Position numbers and translations under genes: made by a program
Notes under the pieces: generated by a model
Told to the model about the DNA's origin: nothing
The model's input: only the letters and a program-made list of their open reading frames with translations
Databases searched by the model: none
Assembly (NCBI RefSeq): GCF_020184175.1
Contig: NC_065532.1
Coordinates: forward strand, 47,016,287-47,080,286
DNA length: 64,000 nt
Source of the DNA: Aphis gossypii
Taxonomy: Eukaryota; Arthropoda; Insecta; Hemiptera; Aphididae
Direction of reading: 5' to 3'
Part shown: piece after piece, positions 51,262-63,743 of the stretch
Position numbering within the stretch: position 1 is the stretch's first letter
Layout: each line of letters opens with the position of its first letter

Positions 51262-54119
51262 ATGTTGGAGTTGGACAACGGTTGTACGCCGCCAAAATGG
51301 AAACGGCCGGAAGACGTGATGAAGATGCATCGAATGAAGATGAAAAAACGTGCATTGCAAGCCAGATTTATCAAATCCATGGACACGGCCACTCCAGGAG
51401 AGGTATCGACTGGCAGGTCAGCAATTTCACAGAGATCACCAGCTAAAAATCCTTTCAGGTAAGATTAGATCTATAGTAGTTATTGTCAAGATTACAACTA
51501 TAATTATAATACCATTATGTACCTTACACACATTTTGTTTTTTGTAGACGTAAGACACCTGTCAAGAACAAGAAGCAAGTAGATGCACGAGAGACTTTGA
51601 AAAGAGCTAGGGTTGAATATGATGACGACAATGCTTGCACATCAAATCTGTCCAAGCTGATACGAGACTGTGAATCCATTCCATCTGTAACCAGCTATTC
51701 GCAGTTCCCTGCTCTTGATGAAAGTGTCATCTCATTTGTAGATGTTCTTCGTAAAGTTAATCCTGTGACAGTTGTTGAAGATGTATAGAATATGATCAAA
51801 ATATATTAATAAGTGTTAATAATAACTGAATCTCACTCGCACTATTCATTTTAGGATGTTGAAGTGATCAAAGGTGAAGAGCAATTACCAATTGATTGGA
51901 CTTTAAGAACAAAAGTACGTTTTTTATCTCCAAACCCATTTCCATGGAGCCAAAAAATTAAAACATGCGAAGAAGCATCAGCTACAACTGGGTAAGTTTT
52001 TTTTTTGATAGTTTGTGATGTCAAAATTCTTATTTTTATGCATTTAGGTTTGTAAGATGTCTTGACACTGAGAACGTTGAAAACTCATTAGATACTAGTC
52101 CTAATAGTCGATTCCATCAATGCTGTATGGCTTGGCAACATCCATCCTTACCTTGGGTTGATCTCATTCACAGAGGTCCTCGTGTTGCAATTAAGGATTC
52201 AGCCAGTTCTGTACCCTCCGTTAATGCAAATCCATTTTTTAGAGAGTCCCTGTTTACTCACTGGATTGATAGTTTCCGATCTTTATTTCAGGTAATATTT
52301 ATTTAAATTCAACAAATGCGTACATAAATTTTAATATATTAGTCAACATTATATTTACTTATCAAACCCAACTATAAAATGTGTTAAATTTTTTTTCCTG
52401 GTATTCACTTAAATTAAGTAATTCATACCAGTGTTAGTAGCATGACAACAAATACTATAGAATAAAGATAATTTCTATAGTTGTAGTTTGTTGGAAAAAA
52501 ATTAATCATTACTATGTAAATAACTTTAAACTTTAATAAACAAAAATAATTGAATACAATATAAATTAAATGTGAAACTATAATAAATCCATGATAAATA
52601 ATATTCAATCTAATTATTTTTAATGTGTTTATTCTTTTTCTTCATTTTTTCAGCCTTTAAGACTATACTCACCAATATATTATGTTATGCCATTTTTCCT
52701 ATCCATTACTAAGACTTGCTATTCTACATCACATCTTTCATAATCCAATAATCTAAGTTGCCCTATTCATCTTATCTTCTTCTGGAAAATATCTTTGTTT
52801 AGTGCTTGTATTAATAACAGTTTTTTATTAGCTTGTTCGAGCTAACCAATGTCCATACTTCTATGTTCTGGCCAATGCATTTACATGTACTTTTCGAGCA
52901 TCAAGCATTGGTGGTTATGAAGAGCTGAATGCAATGATATATCCAACAACCCAAGGACTTCGAGATATTCTTAAACGTGAAGGTATATCTCATTTGTTTT
53001 CTATTCTTACCATAGTACATTATAATACTATATTATAAATGAGTTAAATACTCATAGAGTTTAATGATAAATTCATACTTATTATCCAATTATTCAACAG
53101 ATATAGACTTCACAATGCCATTACTTGAAGAGAATGAACACAGCAGTGAAATCTTTACTAAAAAAACATCAGAAGACGCCAAAATTGGAGAGGATGAAGA
53201 ACCTGAACGTTGGTTGGAAACTATGGGCGCTGAAAAATCTGAAATTAAACGCTTGCAAAGTTCGCAGGTACTTTTACAGGATTGCATTAATAGCGTAGAT
53301 TTTATAAATATATTTTAAAACATATTTCTAGAATGAACTAATTTCAAGTCGTCAACGAAAAATTGATAGTACTAAAGAGTCTTTAGTGGTTGTGACTGGT
53401 GTTGAAGCACAAGCTCTATTTAATTGGCTAATAAATTGTCGATCAACGGTATCAAATACAGGACCTCATGCAGGTATACCACCTACACTTCTAGCGCCAG
53501 TAGCTTTTACTGGAGCTACTTTAACACCACTCAAAGTAAGAATTCCATTATTATTATATTATGATTCATTTAAAAATAAAATTTGCTTCAAAATAGTATT
53601 TAATTATATAGTGGCGGATTTCAAGATTTTTAGCCAACCCGCTGTATGTATAATGCTTGTATATAAATAAATACAATTTTTATTGAATATTTTAGGTGAG
53701 ACAAAGTACAGTAAAAGTGGATGGTCAAAGCTACAACTCGATAGAAGTAAAAGGACCTGTACTGCCAGATGCAGTCTACAATTTTTGTGATTTATTATCA
53801 AGTTCTTTAAAGAAATTTACTGCTACATTTGCCAATTTAGAGAGCACTAAACCCTTTACGTTAGCTTCAGAGTCAAAAAAAGGTAAAAATTGCTAATAAA
53901 CTCAAAACTACATAAACTGGAACTAATATTATTTTTTCATTTCTATTAGAATTTTGTAATAGTCAGAAATCTGAAGACAAAGCTATACATTTATTTGGTC
54001 AACAGAACCTTAGTGACTGTGGTCTAAGAGACTCGGTTCTAAAAAAATTCTGTGCTGCAACCACCAAAGCTTTTGACAGTGTAAAATACACTAAAGACGA
54101 TGGATATTTCATCTCATAA
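51262..54119 (+). CDS. DONSON: DONSON / humpty dumpty replication protein
   Basis: Nine exons: 51262-51458, 51548-51782, 51855-51991, 52048-52291, 52832-52982, 53101-53267, 53332-53535, 53696-53882 and 53950-54119. All junctions are GT-AG and the frame is kept throughout, giving 563 aa, close to the length of human DONSON. Family landmarks are IPSVTSYSQFP (110-120), FRSLFQ joined to LVRANQCPYFYVLANAFTCTFRA (266-294), PTTQGLRDIL (309-318) and LLAPVAFTGATLTPLK (430-445). The N-terminus is basic and Ser/Pro-rich, as in relatives. DONSON is a nuclear protein that helps bring GINS to loaded MCM during CMG helicase assembly and protects replication forks. The Drosophila orthologue humpty dumpty is needed for proliferation and gene amplification. 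The start is the first ATG of a frame that fits the family N-terminus. Intron 4 (540 bp) is the longest. The gene is intact, with no premature stop or missing exon. Confidence 0.96.
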
Positions 54120-56084
54120 GAAATTTTATTTACAAAACTTTTATAAATTGAAAATTACTTGAATTTATATGCATATTTTTATTATTTTAAAATATTAGGG
54201 CATTATTTGTTTTTAAATAATGACCCTATAGTATTTATACTTAAACAAATTATTATTTATTAAAATTGAATTTTATAAACCATTATTGACTGTATAATAT
54301 TTGTTTAAAATGTATATTTTTATTTTCATATCCATTAATTGCGTGTTATTTATTTACTTTTTATTTTAAACAAACCAATTCATAATTGTTTTGAGTGTCT
54401 TGCACACAACAATGGCAGTTCTAACTCCTAACTTCCAAGCTCCCTTTGATCAGTAATCAGAAATATTTATAGTTTATAATAAAACAATTGACTATTAGAA
54501 TTAATATGAATTTTATATTTACGTACAAAGTCAAATAATCTTAAGATAAGTCTCATAGTCATTTGAAATCTTTTTATAAAAAATATTCCTTAAAAAAGAC
54601 ATGATATGAAAGTTTCTTGTTACAATTTCAAATCAAGAAACCGATAACATAATAATGGTGTACCTACCTATAGGTTATATTCAACAAAAATAAAAATGTT
54701 TCTTATATAGAATGTATATATTATTATCATGTTTTTCATGTATGGGTGGAGAGACAGAATTAATAGGTTTAATTCCTCAAGTATTAATTATTAAAATAAA
54801 TATTCAGTAAAAACAATTCTACACTTAATGAGTTAATAATATTAAATAACAATCATATAACAATATTATACTGTTCAATATATGAGTAGTTGATACATAC
54901 ATGATATGTGTGTAACTAAGAGTAAAACAACTTTAAATGGAAAATACAATTGATTTTTATGAAATTCAATTTTATGACACATAGTCAAGATGTCTGTTTA
55001 GAAGTACAAAATATTTTATTAAAAATCGAGTATTCATACTCCGTCAACTTTAACATTCAACGACATTGTTTTTTAGACATTTAATTAAATAAGTACCATA
55101 CTTTCAGATTTATAAATATAAATATAAGTTTCATTTTCATTAAGCATTAATTATAACTGACAATACTTATGTAAAAATTGAAACATGAAATACTGAAAAT
55201 AATTACCCATAAGAATTAATTTTTATATCAAGTAAATAAAAATATAATTTAAATAGCTTATATAAACACTTGGTCAATTGACTTCATAGTTAATACTTTT
55301 AATTTATATTACTTACAGGTGAATAGTATTATTAATTGAAATATAAACAAGCAATATAGAAAAAGAGACAATTAAGATATTTATAAGAAATTATCATTAA
55401 TTGAAGAATTAGTCATTAGATATATACTTATATAATTATAGGACTTATTAATAATTATAAACACTATGTTCATTACAAACAATTATGTGATTTTTAAAAA
55501 AAAATAGTTATTTCCAAAACTGTTGAAAGAAAACGGACAACAGAGTATTTAACAAACAAACATTAATGGTAAATAGGTAATAATTTACTTTTACCAAACA
55601 TTAATCATACATCAAAAATAACTTAACTTTTACATAGTTTACAAATGAAAAAAAAATTCAACTATTGCTTCACACAAAACATTTGCTTAGGTCCAATATG
55701 AGGCAAATCACATTGAACTAGGTTTACTATTTTCTTACCAAATGTTACCCAACCAAAAACTATAGTTAAATATGATAATAAACTTTCATAAATAATAAAT
55801 TAATAATAATAATAAAAAAAAAAATACAATGGCATAATATGCATAATAGCCAACTTATTGTTAGGGATCTCTCCATTATTATTTAACTGTTAGTTGACTT
55901 TTTTTTAATTTAAAATGATTTCATGTAGAAAATACAAACTTAATGTTATTATATAATTGATATTATTTTTTGAAAATGTATTATATATTAAACTTTACAA
56001 CTTATTAAAGCAATAAAAGTAAAATTATACATACATAGATAATATAATATATGCTTATTGTGTATGTACATAAATAAGATTAAA
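54120..56084. other. Intergenic region between convergent DONSON and CCDC6
   Basis: This is AT-rich noncoding sequence that must hold the 3' ends of both genes. The clearest DONSON poly(A) signal is at 54478-54483. For CCDC6 (minus) an AATAAA lies at 55020-55015, with ATTAAA variants nearer its stop. No further gene is visible. Confidence 0.6.
54478..54483 (+). terminator. Candidate poly(A) signal of DONSON
   Basis: AATAAA about 360 nt after the stop codon. It is the first canonical hexamer I found on this strand after the coding region. Confidence 0.5.
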
Positions 56085-59000
56085 TTAGTACTTGGCTGAA
56101 TCCATCAGTGTTGCAGGCAATGTTGATGGTGACGTTGGATTGGGCAAGGGAATTTGTGATCCGGTTGGTATACTACCACTATTAACTATATTAGATGATA
56201 GTGGCACAATTGGCTTAACAAAACGTTCACTGACTGGACGCCCCAACGATAGGGTTCGAGATTGATTAATCTGTATATAATGAAATAAATAATAAGTAAC
56301 CTTATCATTTTTAAATCTCAATAAAAAAAAAAACAGAACTATATTGACTTACCACTTGAGTAGTAGGACATAAAGGTGTTGATGGTGCTCCTATGACGAG
56401 ATTCGATGGTACAGCTTGGCCACAAACATAACATCGATTCGATTGTACAGTTTGACCACAAACATAACATCGATTCATATTGGCATAGCCCAATACCCCA
56501 ATTTCGCCACGAAACACTCCTAAAATAATATAATATGATTGTATGTAATTTACTTTGTATAAATAAAATAAAATTATTAAAACGCATGTACAAAATTGAT
56601 ACTGAGAATAGCTTTGACACATTTAACTTTAATTTAGTAGTAATAGTATTAAGTAAATGCCTATTAAAATGTATGTAATATATAAATATTTCTATCTCAT
56701 TATAAACTGTCTCTGCACTATAGGTTTTGTTTTTAATCAAAAAGCTATCTGCCCTCTACTTACACAACTCACGGATGGACAAAACACTTATCGTCTACAC
56801 CTCCACCACCGCACTTCCTTTTTTTCTGTTCCGGTGATGCAGATACACTACCCGCTTCAGTTGTATCTATCGTACAATACAAAACAAGTAACAACATTTG
56901 AGCATACATCAGAACCCAGTAACATAAACAGTAGGCATTCACTTATTACATAAATATTTAAGCAAATTTAATTGATTGTTTTTAATTAAATATATAATGT
57001 ATCAAACATTTATTACCTGGTGTTCCAGCATTGGATCCAGGACTGAGAGGCCTAGATTGGCTAGGAGATGGAGGAAATGGGAGTGGACTCGATGACGTTC
57101 GGCATCGATTTGAAGACATTTCATTATACTGACGTTCTTCTTCCATTTCTAAACTACTCTCAGATTCTGATAAATGCCGGCATAAAGCTGTACGTCTCTC
57201 TACTTCAAGTTGTAACTTTCTTTGTAATCGTAAATTGTCTTCACGCACTTGACGCTCTTCTTTTGCCATTTTTTCCATTTTTTTGGAATCTAAAAAGTAC
57301 ACCATTTCAATTAAAATATAAGTAACAACATTTATAAAAAAAGATTATTGTTAATCATATATAGTAGAGCCTCAATTACTTTATATATCGTTGTTAAATA
57401 ATACTACCCATAGTTATGGATTCTATAAATACTTATAGAACTTACTATATAAACTTTACAAGAAATTTGATGAAATGATTAAAACTATTTCTACATTATC
57501 TGAGAATAATAAATTACTAAGAGAGAAGGTAGTTACTTGAAAGAAAATTAGAAACTTGTGAAAATAATACCTCTACTTTGCACAACCTAGGGTTCCGCGA
57601 AGATCATTTCAGAGTTCCCCAAAACTTAATTACTTTTTTTCAAATTGTTCAAAAACCTTACTAAAGATTAGTGACTAGCAGGGAAAAATGTTTTACGTGT
57701 AACAACTATTGAAACAAAGTAGAGTATAACTCTCAAACGGTAATAACTTATTAATGAAAGTTTAATATAAGTAGCTAAAAATCTAAAAAAAACAAAAAAA
57801 TTTCTATCATCAATTTCTCTTGTCTCGGTACACCAAATCCAATTACTTCAAATAAACCTCGTCCAATAAAAATTTAATTATCTAATGCTATAGAAGTATT
57901 TGAAATACACTGTCCTCAATCCATATCCACAGTGGTCACATTCTTAAAGTTTCTGATCGTACTTCAATGCAACAAAATCATATGAGTAAATTGAGAGAAG
58001 AAATACAGAAGCAAAGAGCTGGAGTTAAAAATAATCTGATAATAAAATATAATTAAGGTATTTTCGATATTATTAGTAAAAATCAAACACATTTTTTTTT
58101 GAATAAATCTTGAATGAATCTAACATCTATTATCAAAGAGTTCGAAGAAACAACAATAAAATTTCTAATTTAAAAATATAATCATCTAATTCACTTTATG
58201 ATTTATTTATATTCACGGAAACATGGTTTATGGAAAATATTGTTACATCTGAACTGGGTTAGCAGGAATATGAAGTATACAGATATGACAGAAACCCACA
58301 AACCATATTTCTTATCTAAAATCAAAACCTATACTGTACTCAAAATAATTTTTTTAGATATTTATAGTACAAATGCCATTTTGAAAGCGTTCTTCATTCA
58401 GAATATGATATTACCTATTGTTTTTTTTTAGAATAATGTCTAGATAAATAATAAATCATTATTTTATTCTACGTTAATTAATAAAAAATGTTATATACTC
58501 TGGCAAATGTACTTATGACCACAGGAAATTCAATTCATAATTTAGATATATTTAACACTACTTTAAGCAATTTGTCAAATATCTTACCCAGTTAATAATA
58601 TTTACTAGCTTACTTTATTTCATTATGTTCATAATTTATTAATAATAGTTAAGTATTTTGTCTAATCTATTGTAATCCATAACTCATTATAATAATTATT
58701 TTTATTCTTGTTTTTATCCTTTTTTTGTATAATAATTAAATGTTCAATTAATTTCATTATTTAGTTTTAATAGATTTTGAATAATTCTTTCATTGTGTTC
58801 ATATAAGCTGTCACTTAACACTGCCAATTTATTACTTTGAAATTGGAAATTAACTTACATAAATAAAAATTATTATTATTATTATTATAAACAAAATCAA
58901 ACAAATTAATCCTGGTTATTTTTCAATGTTGACTATATGTATTTTTGTAGTTACTTCAATATGTACATATAACAATAGTTTATAATAAATAAATAGACTC

Positions 59001-61182
59001 TATTATCATATGGCCACACTTCCGAAAGATTTGTAAAGATGTACACACATATAATATAATATCTATTAATCACATTTATCAATTATTAAATAACAAATAA
59101 TTTATTTCAAATATATATAACAGCAAGAGGTTAAATGACCTTAAGAACAACTAATAGCATTAAAACACAGTCAACGCATTATCATAATATCTTTAAAATC
59201 CAAACTTTAGATGTAAAGAATAGAATAAAATCTATTTTTATGAACTTACTTTCTTTTTTAGAAACATCAAGTTGGTGTCGCAATCTGGTAACTTCTCCAC
59301 GCAAATGTTGTAAATGTGCACTTATATTTGTTGCCATTTCACCTTTATTTGGCCCTACTTGATCTCTAAGTAATACTGGATCAGAAACAGGTTGATCCAA
59401 TTTTATTTGTAATTGTCTAATCAAAATTCAAATTTAGGTTGTTAAAAAAATGAATATTAACTTAAATAAATATTTTACCTTTTTTCTGCTTCTAATTTAT
59501 CCATACGTTTCCATAGTTTATTTACCAAAGCTTCTTGTTCTTGTTCCAATGTATTTTCTAAGTCAACCTTTTCACGCCGTAATTGCTCTAAGGTTGTTTG
59601 CTTTGTAAGAGTTTCTGCTTCTAGTTTTTCAATTTTACGCATAAGCCGATTAACTAAACATTCTTGTTCCTGTTCTAGAGTCTGTTCTAATTTACATTTC
59701 TCTTGTCGTAACTGTAACCAATTTAAACAATGTAATAATTGAAAAATTAATTAAAAAAATATTCTTGAGTTTTATTAACCATACTAACCTGAGTTAATTT
59801 TCGGGACAGATCATTTGTCAAACATTCTTCTTCTTGTTCATAATGATGAGCTAAAGTTTCCTTTTCTTTTTTTAAAGCTTGAATTTTTTTTAGGAGGGTA
59901 TTACTAATAAACTCTTCTTCTTGTTCTGCTCTAACTTGCTATAAAAAAAATATACAAATAATTTCATCATGTAGTATATAATTCAAATTCTCTAACATAT
60001 CATAAATACACAGTTTAAGTAATTATTATTCAATAAAATAATAATATTAAGTTTAAAATGATATAATGTCTTGTAAAGTCAGCATTATCCAAGCTTTTCA
60101 AATTTTTCCAATGTATTAATTTATATCATGATACAGTTATGCACACCAAAATTGATGTATAGAAATTTAGGACATTGTCTTATCTTTTATATTAAGCATA
60201 ACAAGATTTATAAATAGGTACATATAAATTAAATATTATTGGTTAATATGTGCATAACTAAAAAATGGATGGACTAACTGGGCTCATTTTTTTTTTTTTA
60301 TGCTCATAAGAATCCAAATGAAATTCTTACGGAAAGAAAAATTGGAAAAGTTGTACAGAAAATTTAAAAATATTGAAAACATTCAGTTTTTTCAAAAAGA
60401 TTTTTGTATGAACTCGCTACCACATAAGTGTACTTCCTGAAAAAAATATACACATAGAATACCAATGATAACAATACTCTGAACCACTCAAAAACAATAT
60501 CTGTTGAATCAGCTAGTAATTTAAATAAAAATAAACTGCTAACTATTATCCTAAACACAATTAACAGATGATTATTGAAATAAGTCTATAAATAAAGTAT
60601 AACATGAAAATAACCAAATATTTAGATCTTAAAATACAACAGAATCATAGTTCATCTTTAATTCATAATTCAAAAAATGAAAAAGAAATTTAGATATTGA
60701 TTTTAATATTATTATATCAGATTTAAAATGGTTTGTGATCTATTTAATTGAAATTATATTTCCAACATAGAATACATAATAAATTAAACCAATTATCAAA
60801 AACCAGAGTAGAAAATGTAAGATAAGGAAATTCATTTAACAGATATTCTCATAACTAACAAATAAAAAATACCTACTAAAAATGAAAAATCACTAATCAG
60901 ACATTTACTTAATTCAAACATAATTTTATTATTTCACTGTTAGAAAAAAAATAGCTTGGTACTTACAATATAAACTGATGTTTCACGCAGTCGTTTGCAT
61001 TCTTCGTCCATTGCTTTCATTTTTAACTTGTAGGTTTCTAACTCTACCTTAAGTACACGATTTTGCTGCTGCAGTGAATCGATTCGCTTTTGCATCTGTT
61101 CCCTTGTGATCGGCGATGGAGGCATCATGATCGGTCCACCGTCGATAGACGATGAATCACTTTCACTGGCACTGTCCGCCAT
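56085..61182 (-). CDS. CCDC6: CCDC6 coiled-coil protein
   Basis: Seven exons on the minus strand: 61182-60967, 59938-59789, 59711-59479, 59416-59250, 57289-57017, 56519-56353 and 56270-56085. All introns are GT-AG, giving 463 aa against 474 in human CCDC6. The start MADSASESDSSS matches the vertebrate N-terminus. Residues about 30-205 form a long coiled coil with the repeated units QEEEFISNTL, EQEEECLTNDLSRKL, LEQEQECLVNRLM and LEQEQEALVNKLWKRMDKL. LDQPVS follows at 206-211, a second coiled coil with DNLRLQRKL at 273-281, and LSESESSLEM at 295-304. The Ser/Pro-rich tail has SPLPFPPSPSQSRPLSPGS. CCDC6 is a scaffold and ATM substrate linked to the DNA-damage response in vertebrates. Its role in insects is less defined. 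Exon 6 carries a tandem CYVCGQ repeat described separately. A pyrimidine-rich stretch ending in CAG at 61199 suggests an intron in the 5'UTR. Confidence 0.96.
56404..56475 (-). repeat. In-frame 36-bp tandem repeat in CCDC6 exon 6
   Basis: Copy 1 (56475-56440) and copy 2 (56439-56404) differ at 3 of 36 positions. They encode NRCYVCGQTVQS and NRCYVCGQAVPS (residues 362-373 and 374-385). Each copy supplies one CxxC, so together they give CX2CX8CX2C, which could bind one zinc ion. Confidence 0.9.
57465..58890 (+). mobile_element. Degraded LINE in CCDC6 intron 4 (antisense)
   Basis: Decayed pieces of a non-LTR retrotransposon lie in plus orientation. Near 57475-57540 is a coiled-coil ORF1-like segment (MIKTISTLSENNKLLREKV). 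At 57928-58056 is an ORF1-end-like frame (MSKLREEIQKQRAGVKNNLI then IKYN and a stop). At about 58130-58310 is an endonuclease-start-like segment with frameshifts (TETWFMENIVTSELG, then YEVYRYDRN in another frame). The copy ends in a noncoding 3' region and an (ATT)n tail at about 58866-58889, which is typical of such elements. The reverse transcriptase is missing, so this is a deleted, inactive copy. It lies antisense to CCDC6 in its largest intron (57290-59249). Confidence 0.65.
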
Positions 61183-62689
61183 CGTTGTGGAAAAAAACCT
61201 GGGGGTGTTGGAAAACAGAAAAATAAATGAAAATTTTGATAACCAACTTTTATTTGGACAGTCAAATTGCCAAGTTCGAATGCGACTACCGCGCGTACCG
61301 CACGGACGACACCCTCTGACAGAGATTTTAAACGCAAACGTTTCATGTCAACATACCGGAAATATTAGGAATTATGTCCGGCTGTCCAAATGATTATCGA
61401 CGATAACGACTCGGCGATGAACACCGAGTTTTCTGGGAATTGTTGATGAAAAATATCAAGAAAAAAACAAGTATTAACGCGAAATACGAATAACTTGGGT
61501 CTACAAAACGAAAATAATAAAAAGAACTTTTAACAGTATAGTCAAATTCGGAAATCTGTACATAACCTTAAATCGTCGGAAAACGCTCATTGTGTGGCTG
61601 CACTGCAATTTTCTTCCAGTGACGTTACTTTGGAGTTTGGAGTTGACAATGTATGGAGGATGTTTCGAGTTACCCCCATAGGCCATAGCCCATATGATGG
61701 GGAAATTTGAAAAACACTCGACATTTATCGTCATAAGCCAGGAATTTAAACTGTTTAGTTTCATTTTAGTAAATTCGTTAATTTATTTATTATTATCAAA
61801 ATTATTATATAATTTATTGATTTGACGATTAACCCGCACCAAAAGCGCTAATAAAATTTTCCTACAATATTTTACGTTCAGTTTAACAATTAGGTAACCA
61901 ATAATCAAACAGCTATCACTCAATGGCTAACCTAGCATAAACAATAAAACACATATCAAAATATCGTTTTTATTGAATACTTTTCGAATATTTAAGTTCT
62001 CTGTATACTTATTTATAATCATTGTTTCGACTTTCTTGCGTTATTCGTACATACAGATTACTGTACTATCTATGAGTAATAAATTATATCAAAATATTCA
62101 ATAAGTAATTAAAAATATGATTTTCAACTATTTTCTATTACATCAATTTTTATAACGTATTTACATTTAGGAAGTGATGAAAATTATAACATTTAAGTCA
62201 TGTAATAACTAGGTACCTAATCACATTTTATGCACACTCACAGACATGTAGAAGGTATCGTGCCATCGTGGATAACATTATTAAATCATTGTTCATTTTT
62301 AATAATAGCTAGTACATTCTCTTCAAATTAAATACCGAATCAATATTTATTGTTATTCCATATTTCAAAATATGAGAAGATATTTTACATAAAACGATAT
62401 CTGTGTTTAAAAGTTTTAGTATTTAATGTTTATATTTTCATGTCGTTTTTAATTAAGAATCTTGATATAGGTAGTTTCTTTTTAAATAGGTACCAATAAA
62501 AAATATTACAGATCACATGATAGCAATATAATCTTTCAAGACTTAAATATCATTAAAATTCCATTAGAAGTTAGATCACAGAATCAGAACTTAATCTGTG
62601 GTTAGATGTAAGACAAGACACTTGCCACAAAAAATTATGCATATGTATAATTCTTATAATTTTTAAATCACTTTAAGGCTACTTAGCTT
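61183..62689. other. Upstream region of CCDC6 and spacer
   Basis: The first 300 bp (61183-61480) are CpG-richer than the surroundings and probably include the CCDC6 promoter and 5'UTR. An 87-codon frame at 61501-61764 minus has no recognisable features. The rest is AT-rich spacer. Confidence 0.5.
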
Positions 62690-63240
62690 ATGAATATTTT
62701 TTTATTAAATTTTCAAGTAGTTTGACAGCCAAAAAAATTTTTATCAATATTTATAGATAAAAAAAAACAAATATTTCAAATTGCTATAAATAGCGTTAAA
62801 AAAGCAAATTATTTTTAAAATATAATCATGTAAAGAAAATGCGAATCTAAATAACTGGTGAAATACTAAAATGTCCAAGTATATCTACGGACTACGACTT
62901 ATACTTTTTGAATAATAACAAATGTTTAAATTAATCATTTAAGGACAGATCGTTATCGTTACCTGCGCAATTTCGTAAAAAATAAAAATTCAAACGCTCA
63001 ACTTTCCTATAATGAGGATTCAATTTTTCTCTATAGCCATTTGAAGGAAAACTTTTGAAAAACTTAGTGTTGAATTTTTTAATTCTTAAATAGGTATAAA
63101 CATAAATTAATTATGAATTTCAACTACAAAATTACTAAGCAATAAACAAGTCAAGTATTTACAAGTCTTTTAAATTTTCTCAATTTTGACATATTTCTTA
63201 GAAATTTGAACTTTTAAAGGGGTGCCATAAATTTTTTCTT
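62690..63240 (-). mobile_element. Inverted copy of the 22.9-24.3 kb repeat family
   Basis: The reverse complement of about 62815-62925 gives GTATAAGTCGTAG... then TTTCACCAGTTATTTAGATT, CGCATTTTCTTTACATGATT. This matches 23645-23720 (TATAAGTCATAAATAC, TTACCAGTTATTTAGATTGG, CATTTTCCTTACATGATTTA) with few changes. Similarity appears to continue on both sides, for example the CAATTTTGACATATTTC word near 63180. Ends are approximate and no protein frame is present. Confidence 0.65.
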
Positions 63241-63404
63241 AACCTACCTACTCTATATGTGTCAGATTGTCAGCCGATTAGAACGATGAACCATGAACGT
63301 TATTGCAGACTAATAATAATATAAACAACATTGTACTCGTTGTCCAGGCGGTGTCGGTTTTTTTATATTATGTATTAATGTAACGCGTATCTTATACCTA
63401 ATAG

Positions 63405-63483
63405 TAATTTTTATTGAAGAATGAGAGTTTGACATTTTGACAACCGTCCCTCCTCCCTTGAGGTTAGATTGAAACCGCCACTG
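63405..63483 (-). mobile_element. Transposon terminus with CAGTGGCGG end
   Basis: On the minus strand from 63483 it reads CAGTGGCGGTTTCAATCTAA then CCTCAAGGGAGGAGGGACGG. A CAGTGGCG-type start followed by a G-rich segment resembles the other termini in this window. The other end of the element was not found, so the left limit given is nominal. Confidence 0.35.
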
Positions 63484-63602
63484 TGTCCGGAGATTTTCCA
63501 CGGTGTCGGACAATAGATATTCCGATCTAGTTGATTCGCAATCGTAAATTATTCGAGACGTTTACATTATATACATCTGCACAGCACACAAGGCGATATA
63601 AA

Positions 63603-63743
63603 ATGGAGTCTACAGATATGACTACCGACAAAAACATAAGAACAATTCTTCAAGATCTAATAAACGAAATTATAGCGACCGCGGTTGAAACAGTACGAGA
63701 AGAAAATACCGCTATCGAGGTCCGAGGAAGACACCGCGATTGA
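63603..63743 (+). CDS. Unrecognised 46-aa ORF, possible exon
   Basis: The frame starts at an ATG with a reasonable context (AAAATGG) and encodes an acidic, helix-prone peptide (TDKNIRTILQDLINEIIATA then VETVREENTAIE) ending at TGA. I recognise no family. The segment ENTAIE is echoed 24 bp later in a different frame as EDTAID, so a one-base shift separates two similar units. It may be the first exon of a gene continuing beyond the window, a decayed gene copy, or chance. It directly abuts the inverted repeat at the window edge. Confidence 0.3.
   Translation: MESTDMTTDKNIRTILQDLINEIIATAVETVREENTAIEVRGRHRD

Noticed and set aside
53604..53801. Minus-strand frames over DONSON exons 7-8 and exon 6
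   Set aside because: They are antisense to well-supported exons.
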